A stretch of 64,000 bases of DNA from Helicoverpa zea (lineage: Eukaryota > Arthropoda > Insecta > Lepidoptera > Noctuidae): the NCBI RefSeq assembly GCF_022581195.2, contig NC_061465.1, forward strand, positions 9,922,501 through 9,986,500, in the 5' to 3' direction. The notes under the pieces were generated by a model. The model saw nothing but the letters and a program-made list of their open reading frames with translations, did not search any database and was not told where the DNA came from. The position numbers and the translations under genes are program-made. Below are positions 57,895 through 64,000 of this stretch, in pieces. Within the stretch, counting starts at the first letter, position 1, and each line of letters opens with the position of its first letter.

Positions 57895-58066
57895 TCGTGT
57901 TCGTCATGCTATCTGTAACTCATGAAAGAGTGAACCCATTTGGTTGAAAATTGGTAGAGAAGTAGCCTATAACCAGGAGAAGGACATAGGGTACTTTTAA
58001 TCCCAGCCGGGTAAAGAAAGAATTTAACTCGGGAAATGGGTGAAACCGCGGGGATCAACTAGTCTA
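57895..58066 (+). repeat. Helitron-like dispersed repeat
   Basis: GTCATGCTATCTGTAACTCA, GAGAAGTAGCCTATAACCAG and an end GTGAAACCGCGGGGATCAAC followed by TAGT. The last bases match the CTAGT-type terminus. Confidence 0.55.
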
Positions 58067-60389
58067 AAATAAATGACTGAATCCAGAAAAATCAAACTTA
58101 ACTTAACCGTTAAAATGTTTAACATAGAAAACCCCACGTAATAAACATTTCACATATCGACAGTTTATTGGAAAATGCGAACATTCCTGATCCATTGAAT
58201 GTACGAACAAAAGGGGTAGAAGCATTCAATCGCGTTCCGTTTTACAAGATATTGGAAGAGCTCATAAATAAAAATAAAATGTGAAGGAACGCGTTAATAT
58301 GGTGAATGTTACGTTCTAGTTTTTACTGGGACTGTTGCTTTATAAGTTGCACGAAGTAGTCTAAATAAAGTCTTTGAATGAATATTCGTTTTTATTAACT
58401 ACACATACTTTGTAATTTGTAGCATTTATAAAAAATCAACATGATTGTGTTCTGACACTGCATAAATTGTATTCGTGATGTTATAAAATTAAATAATGTC
58501 CGTATATTTTGCGGAAGAAGACAAAAAAATAATAGAAATTAAATTTTAATAAAATACTTCATGATTAAGAGCTTGAAGTAAATACGCGCTAATTCTATTG
58601 AACAATAGAAAATCTAAATGGCGGATTGCACAATGTCATCTCCTTGTCTCTGGTAAGTCAAAAGATCTGTAAAATTGGATTACTGGCGCGAAAAGAAATT
58701 GACATTAGAATAAAAAAAAGAACGTTACATAAGTTTATTATATTGTACGTACAAAATGAAACGAAAATTACGCCAACAGTTACGCTAGTCGTATTTCTCA
58801 AAGGATTGAAATATAATTCGTCCCTCTTAAAGCCTTACACAATCTATTTAAATTGGAGGATTAAAGGGCACCTAGGATTTGGATAAAGGTCCTTAATGAT
58901 GGCAATTTAAGTTGCAGACATTTTTCGGATACAATTTCGAACCTACATTTTATACAAAAATTAGTAAATTAGGAATGATACAAAGCTTTTTACACTGGTT
59001 TGAATATTTACACAGCGCTTTCAAAGCAGCTTATTTTCCGTACGGTTTTTTAAAAACCTAACGCGGTTTTCTTTAGAACCGATAGTTGTCAATTGTTTGT
59101 TGCGGCTTGGAAAACCCGAGCAGAAAATCCATTTGTATGAGCGTTGTTCGGAGATTATTTTTATAGTTAGTTCTAGCTGCTATTATTTTTCTAATCGTTA
59201 CAGTTACTAGAAAAAATACCAAAAACTTAAATGACAAGAAAGTATTTATTGGAACATGACCCAAACAAGAGGAACGTAAACATGCTCTTTGTGTCGTGAC
59301 CCTGTCCTCGACAAACGCAGTTTAAGTAAGTTTGTTTGAGAGTTCAGCAATTTCCGTGACAAAGTTTACGTAAAGACGAGTGTGCCTTTGGAAGTGAACA
59401 ATTTTTTTATAGTCGACAGCCGAAGAAGGGTTCTGAATTTTTGTATGTTTTAACAGACTGGGAAATTTTAATTATTTAAAAAATCTGACTCCTACAACCC
59501 TGACTTGTGGGAGCACTCTAAGTATCGAGAGGTGTGGAGCCGAGATGGGGAGGCCTTTGCCCAGCAGTGGGACAATAAAAGCTAAGAAAAAAAACTGAAT
59601 ATTAACAGCTATAAGCCTAAATACTTGCCTAAGTAACAAAATTATAATGATATAACATTTGAGTACTAGTAAAACTTAATGTCGAAGTTAGTTTCTTTTG
59701 TCAACTATTTCAAACTTGTACAGATCGCATACAAAGCTCTGACCACCTCTGAAATAATTGGCTATATCTACATAATTTCAAGCGAAAATCAGATATTGGC
59801 ATTTTCTTAAAACTTCGATAGTAGGTAGGTCTAAAATCGTGGCAGATTGTTTAGCACGACTGTGCCTCACAAATCCAACATATCAAGTGATTTATGTCTG
59901 AGACGCGCATCGAACGATATTTTGAATAGAATGATATTCCGAATACATACGTGCTTTACAGTCTATGCTCGAATATCGTATATCCGATATATCTAAAGGT
60001 ATTTTCAGGGTAAGATTTCAAAGTTTAACATATGCCTATGTATTGTTCCAATGCGGAGAGAATTCCTTATTTTTCTTCCTGTCTGAGTGAGTTGAGAAAT
60101 TCTTGGAATTTCAGTTTTAAATACCCCATTTATAGAGAAAGTCTATGAGCTACATTTTATCTTTATTTGCAGAGTAATTCTCACAGGACCAGGGTGAAAC
60201 CGCTGGCGGGAGACAGTAGGAACATTATTGTCATAGACCTCAAAATTATCTAAGCTGTCCAATTATTTAGATTCCCTCACTATGTTATAATTTTATTTAC
60301 GGAGAACACGCAGCAATTGACCTAAGTCCCAAGGTTCCACTGATGTCATTTCCACCAACGAATAATATCAAATATTATATTTTACCGTG
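58067..60389. other. Mostly unique AT-rich DNA
   Basis: 59545-59588 is a tiny end related to SINE B/LINE a (GGCCTTTGCCCAGCAGTGGG, ACAATAAAAGC). 60175-60215 has a Helitron-like trace (GGGTGAAACCGCTGGCGGG). The 86-codon frame 58626-58886 lacks motifs. Confidence 0.45.
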
Positions 60390-60396
60390 AATCATT

Positions 60397-60491
60397 CATC
60401 ATCATCATCATCATCATTATCAGCCTATCGCAGTCCACTGCTGGGCATAGGCCTCTCCAAGTGCACGCTACTGAGATCGATTTTCGGCTTT
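60397..60491 (-). repeat. RTE-like LINE a, 3' end, 95 bp
   Basis: It is the reverse of the 39236-39325 piece: (ATC)n tail, then CAGTCCACTGCTGGGCATAG and CTCTCCAAGTGCACGC. The flanking AATCATT (60390-60396 and 60492-60498) may be the duplication. The QQWT codons are preserved as text. Confidence 0.8.
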
Positions 60492-60818
60492 AATCATTAG
60501 GTACAAACAAATGAAAACACACAATCGCATTAAAATATTAGTCAGAATCAGTTAATTCGTTTCCAAACAATTCAATATTTAACAGAATCTCATTGTTTAT
60601 TCACAAATAGATTTGGGCCTTATCGACAATATTAGTTCTAATTGTTTAGTGGTCGGCCCAATATTACTGCCATCGACAATCATTTCGAAACGACCGAATT
60701 CCCATCAGTTATAATTACCTATACATAGATTTGTTTTCCTTAACAGTTAAATGATTTGAAGACGCTTTTGTTATTACTATTAAATTGGGTTCCGACTAAA
60801 TATTATATAGTTTGATCA

Positions 60819-60902
60819 TTTTTTTTTAACGACGTCAAAAATCATCAAATGACCCCTCACGCTGTGGGTTAGCAGCGGTGAGGGAGTGTCAGACTCTTAC
60901 TC
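60819..60902 (-). repeat. R1-clade LINE 3' end, 84-bp copy 6
   Basis: T-tract, ACGACGTCAAAAATCATCAA, then GCTGTGGGTTAGCAGCGGTG and AGTGTCAGACTCTTACT. It abuts the RTE-like LINE b piece, and no target duplication remains. Confidence 0.85.
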
Positions 60903-60909
60903 ACAAAGA

Positions 60910-61112
60910 TTCATCATCACTATCATACTTCTGGCCTTATCCCAATTTTATTTGGGTTTGGCACATCATGTTTTCTCCTTCCATACTCTTTTATCTGCCG
61001 TTATACCACAAGTAACATTATTTTTAGCTATATCGACTTTCACACAATCCATCCATTGTTTCTTTGGTCGTCCCCTTCTACTACATTCATTCACATTCAC
61101 AAGGATCCACTA
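60910..61112 (-). repeat. RTE-like LINE b, 3' end, diverged copy
   Basis: On the minus strand it encodes RGRPKKQWMDCVKVDI, then VWKEKT, and ends TTGGGATAAGGCCAGAAGTA with a broken GAT tail. It aligns with 21800-22093 over its length. The plus-strand frame 60886-61113 is a shadow. Confidence 0.8.
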
Positions 61113-62569
61113 AATTGAATCCTGAACATGTCCAAACGTGACTAGGAATCAAGTAAACCTTTTTCTAAAACAAATTCAATTGTCCTAACTTGCGTAGATA
61201 TAACGGATCACTTGGAAACGTTACAAAGTTCTTGCTTTGTTCGGAAATCAATCAGGCAAACCAAAGTGGGTTATTTCCAACTTTGTACCGTTCTTATTTG
61301 TGTATTGGGCTTTCAAATAACTGTTATTTTAACATTTTTCCTCGCTATTTATGTAAGTATATCGCTGGTATTTTTAAAGTTGCTAGGCAGATAACTATTT
61401 TGGTACCAACAACAGAGACGAGGCCATTTTTGGCCGCCATTAGTGTCTCGAAATATAATAGGCATGTTTAGACTAGCACATCTAAGTTATTAAAGAAACT
61501 AGCGTCATAACGACAGTACCTAGTGGAAAATCGAGGTTCTTGACATGTGGCTAGCTTCTGCCCGGGGTTTCATACGTGTCCCGTGAGATCTCTCTGATCA
61601 AAGTTGGTATGAATTTTTGTGGGTACATAGGTAGTACATAGGTTCCTGAACATTTAAGTGAAGTGAGTGAAGACTTTGGTCTATTTATATAATTTCAAAG
61701 CATTAAAAACCATCAATTTTTAAACTTGAAACAATTTGAAAAATAAAAATATCTTAACAATAGCATGCTTGTTATAAATTCAATAGTGGTGCGTCACAAA
61801 TGCAATACGTAGAGTATAAATTGAATCAGGATGCGAATCGGATGTTATCAGACTACCCTCCGTAGGCGTATTAGATCATGTGTGTACCTTGTTAGTATAA
61901 ACTTGTAAAGTAGTTTATCTAGGTAGGGAACGTTGTTATATTTATACACTTTTGAGTGTATTTATATCAGTAAAATTGTGTAGGTGCTTTAATGTTGTGC
62001 AGATTTTATCAAGGACACGGGAGGATCGCGTAGATATGTGTATGTAACACCATAAGGCATGCGAGACGAGCAAAAGATTCCTCAAGATATAACAAACACC
62101 CTAAAGTTCTACGAGTCACGATACGGTGGATACCTAGGGGTATCAATTCAAATATTATTTGATTAGTATAGCCATGTATTTATCTGATAATACGGGTACC
62201 CTTAAATGAGCCCCAAAGTGTGTCGCGGCTGCTGGAGCACTAAGCTAAAGGCGTCTTAAAACCATATTTACGTAAAAAATAAAGATGCTTCAACTTATTC
62301 CAAACCTACACTTATGAAGAACAAACAAACAAAAACAATTTTGCCTTTTGTTATTAAGTAGATTTCCTCCCAAACAATTCAATGTCCGAAGTAAATATTC
62401 CCAGACCGCCGTAAATTTTCCATCACGCCTCACCGCGTTTTATAAGCATAATGTTAAAATACTTTTATTTACTTAACAAGGTGCAATGACCCTAGAATGT
62501 AAAAATGTGTTTATCTATGTATATCTATAGTGAGATAATATGTGATCATTTTTTGTTGATTCGTGCAAT
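61113..62569. other. Unique DNA
   Basis: Overlapping frames at 61190-61471 (60-93 codons) have no domain or splice support. No repeat family was recognised. Confidence 0.4.
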
Positions 62570-62712
62570 AAAAGCTACTGAATCCATTTGAAAAAAAAAA
62601 CACGTTGGAAGGCTACACTCTTCCCGAGTAACATAGGCGTTTACGTTTTTTTTCGGAAGGAGCCGTAGTTCCCTCGGGACGCTGGTGAAACTGCGGGAAA
62701 TCGGCTAGTATA
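62570..62712 (+). repeat. Helitron-like dispersed repeat fragment
   Basis: AAAAGCTACTGAATCCATTT, GAAGGCTACACTCTTCCCGA, AGTAACATAGGCG and an end GTGAAACTGCGGGAAATCGG followed by CTAGTA. It shares its order with 22925-23052. Confidence 0.6.
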
Positions 62713-63139
62713 TTGTTTGGAACAGGGTACCAGGGTCGAGATCAAGACCAACTTGTGGGCCGCTGGTTTTCAGCATCAATAGTGCACTTTACTCATCAGT
62801 CTATCGACAAGAAATTAATAGCCAAAAAGTTTAATTTATTACTAATTTTCTATCGTAACTGCTGAAATATTCCTTCTAAAACACTGGGTAAAACTCTGTA
62901 ATAAAATGTTTTTGTCTACGACACTTTAATTAACTTTAACTAGAGATTTAGGTCAAGTTTCTCTGCTGAAGGGTGAACTGGAATGAGATAAGTTAAAGCT
63001 ATAAAAACCGACCAAAATGAGAAAAGTGATAACACTCAGTTCTGTCACTTATGAGTAGGTAGGTATATACATATTTATATATACCTAGAATCCTAGATGT
63101 ATCACGCAGTATCGCCCGTTCTGTGAAAGAACGACTTAA

Positions 63140-63522
63140 ATATCCTCCGAGCCTTTTTCCCAATCATGTTGGGGTCGGCTTCCAGTCTAACCGGATTCAG
63201 CTGAGTACCAGTGCTTTACAAGAAGCGACTGCCTATCTGACCTCCTCAACCCAGTAACCCGGGCAACCCGATACCCCTTGGTTAGACTGGTGTCAGACTT
63301 ACTGGCTTCTGACTACCCGTAACGACTGCCAAGGATGTTCAATGACAGCCGGGACCTACAGTTTAACGTGCCATCCGAAACACAGTCAATGATGTCTAAG
63401 ATATACTTAGAAAGTACATACAAACTTAGAAAAGTTGCATTGGTACTTGCCTGACCTGGGATCGAACCCGCGCCCTCATACTTGAGAGGTTGGTCCTTTA
63501 CCCACTAGGCCACCACGACTAC
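63140..63522 (-). mobile_element. SINE family A, complete copy (383 bp)
   Basis: The copy lies between perfect 19-bp duplications CTGTGAAAGAACGACTTAA (63121-63139 and 63523-63541). On the minus strand a tRNA-like head (GTGGCCTAGTGGGTAAAGG with A-box, GGGTTCGATCCC with B-box) is followed by CAGGCAAGTACCAATGCAAC. Next comes the family body (GTTTCGGATGGCACGTTAAA, TTACGGGTAGTCAGAAGCCA), and it ends GGCTCGGAGGAT. It is the reference copy for the family in this window. The head provides an internal RNA polymerase III promoter in SINEs generally. Confidence 0.95.
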
Positions 63523-63682
63523 CTGTGAAAGAACGACTTAACACACCGAATAACAAGTAACTTATAGCTTTCCTCTTTAAATGAGCTAGTAACAGAAACG
63601 TATTTAATTTTTGAATCCTTACTATTCTGAAACAACCCGTTCTCATACATCCGAAAAACAAACAACTTTCAGCCTTTCTCTA

Positions 63683-63904
63683 TAACGTCGTCTTAGAATG
63701 AAAACCTCGGAAATGCATTTTTTCTCAATATTTTTTTATTGCATTTCTTGGAAGATAATCGTAAAAAATATGGAATACTAATCCTTATCCTGAAAAATGC
63801 ATTTTTTCTCAATATTTTTTTATTGCATTTCTTGGAAGATAATCGTAAAAAATATGAAAAGTTATCTCTTGCACTTACGAGGTTTTCACTCTAAGGCGTC
63901 GATA
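63683..63904. mobile_element. 222-bp TIR element with internal 84-bp duplication
   Basis: The terminal 34 bases at each end are inverted with about six mismatches (core TTAGAATGAAAACCTCG and CGAGGTTTTCACTCTAA). The interior repeats about 60 bases (TCTCAATATTTTTTTATTGC, then TTGGAAGATAATCG) at 63711 and 63795. No coding sequence is present, and the duplication at the flanks is unclear. Confidence 0.75.
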
Positions 63905-63954
63905 AGCGTGTTATCTCTAACAATAAAGATATTTTTTTTTATAATTGGACCAGA

Positions 63955-64000
63955 CCTATAGTACCAATGTAACTTTTCTAAGTTTGTATGTACTTTCTAA
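63955..64000 (+). repeat. SINE head fragment cut by the window end
   Basis: AGTACCAATGTAACTTTTCT, then AAGTTTGTATGTACTTTCTA matches the region after the B-box shared by SINE families A and B. The body that would tell the two families apart lies outside the window. Confidence 0.75.

Noticed and set aside
63400..63522. Possible tRNA gene on the minus strand
   Set aside because: It is the head of a complete SINE bounded by 19-bp target duplications.

Overview
The window looks like nuclear DNA of a moth (Lepidoptera, probably a noctuoid). It is AT-rich with long stretches lacking coding sequence, and it is crowded with moth-type transposons: tRNA-headed SINEs, RTE-like, R1-clade, R2/R4-like and CR1/Jockey-like LINE fragments, hAT and piggyBac remnants, TIR elements and Helitron-like repeats. 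There are no operons, rRNAs or genuine tRNA genes. The assignment to moths rests on recognising these repeat families from memory, not on a database search.

Host gene content is sparse. The only convincing host coding sequence is one exon at 45551-45727 (+). It encodes 59 residues of a class A GPCR N-terminus plus TM1, most like a cerebral (ciliary-type, pteropsin-like) opsin. It is preceded by a leader segment (45463-45550) with a good 3' splice site and followed by a consensus GT donor, so the rest of the gene lies beyond a long intron and probably outside the window. At the other end, 492-676 holds a TATA/initiator/DPE-like core promoter followed by an untranslated segment ending in a perfect GTAAGT donor. 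Joined to the opsin exon, this would make a gene with a first intron of about 45 kb. That link is inference.

Layout. 1-4.9 kb: candidate promoter and leader, then SINE pieces in AT-rich DNA. 4.9-9.1 kb: foldback elements with long hairpins around a 1,013-bp hAT element that has perfect 8-bp target duplications and carries a nested SINE. 9.1-25.3 kb: scattered LINE 3' ends, SINEs, TIR elements, a 397-bp hAT element and a 655-bp piggyBac relic. 25.3-43 kb: mostly anonymous AT-rich DNA with one R2/R4-like LINE endonuclease fragment. 43.1-45.7 kb: a GC-rich LINE 3' end, a complete foldback element and the opsin exon. 45.7-64 kb: probable opsin intron or flank with a GC-rich inverted repeat, the longest R1-clade LINE fragment (50205-51522), further SINEs and LINEs, and a complete SINE at 63140-63522.

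The most informative signals concern the mobile DNA. Five R1-clade insertions with readable target duplications all sit at A|GGTCT-like sites. Two SINE families share one tRNA-like head, but each copies the 3' end of a different LINE present in the window. I found no defence system, gene cluster or other clearly new biological system.
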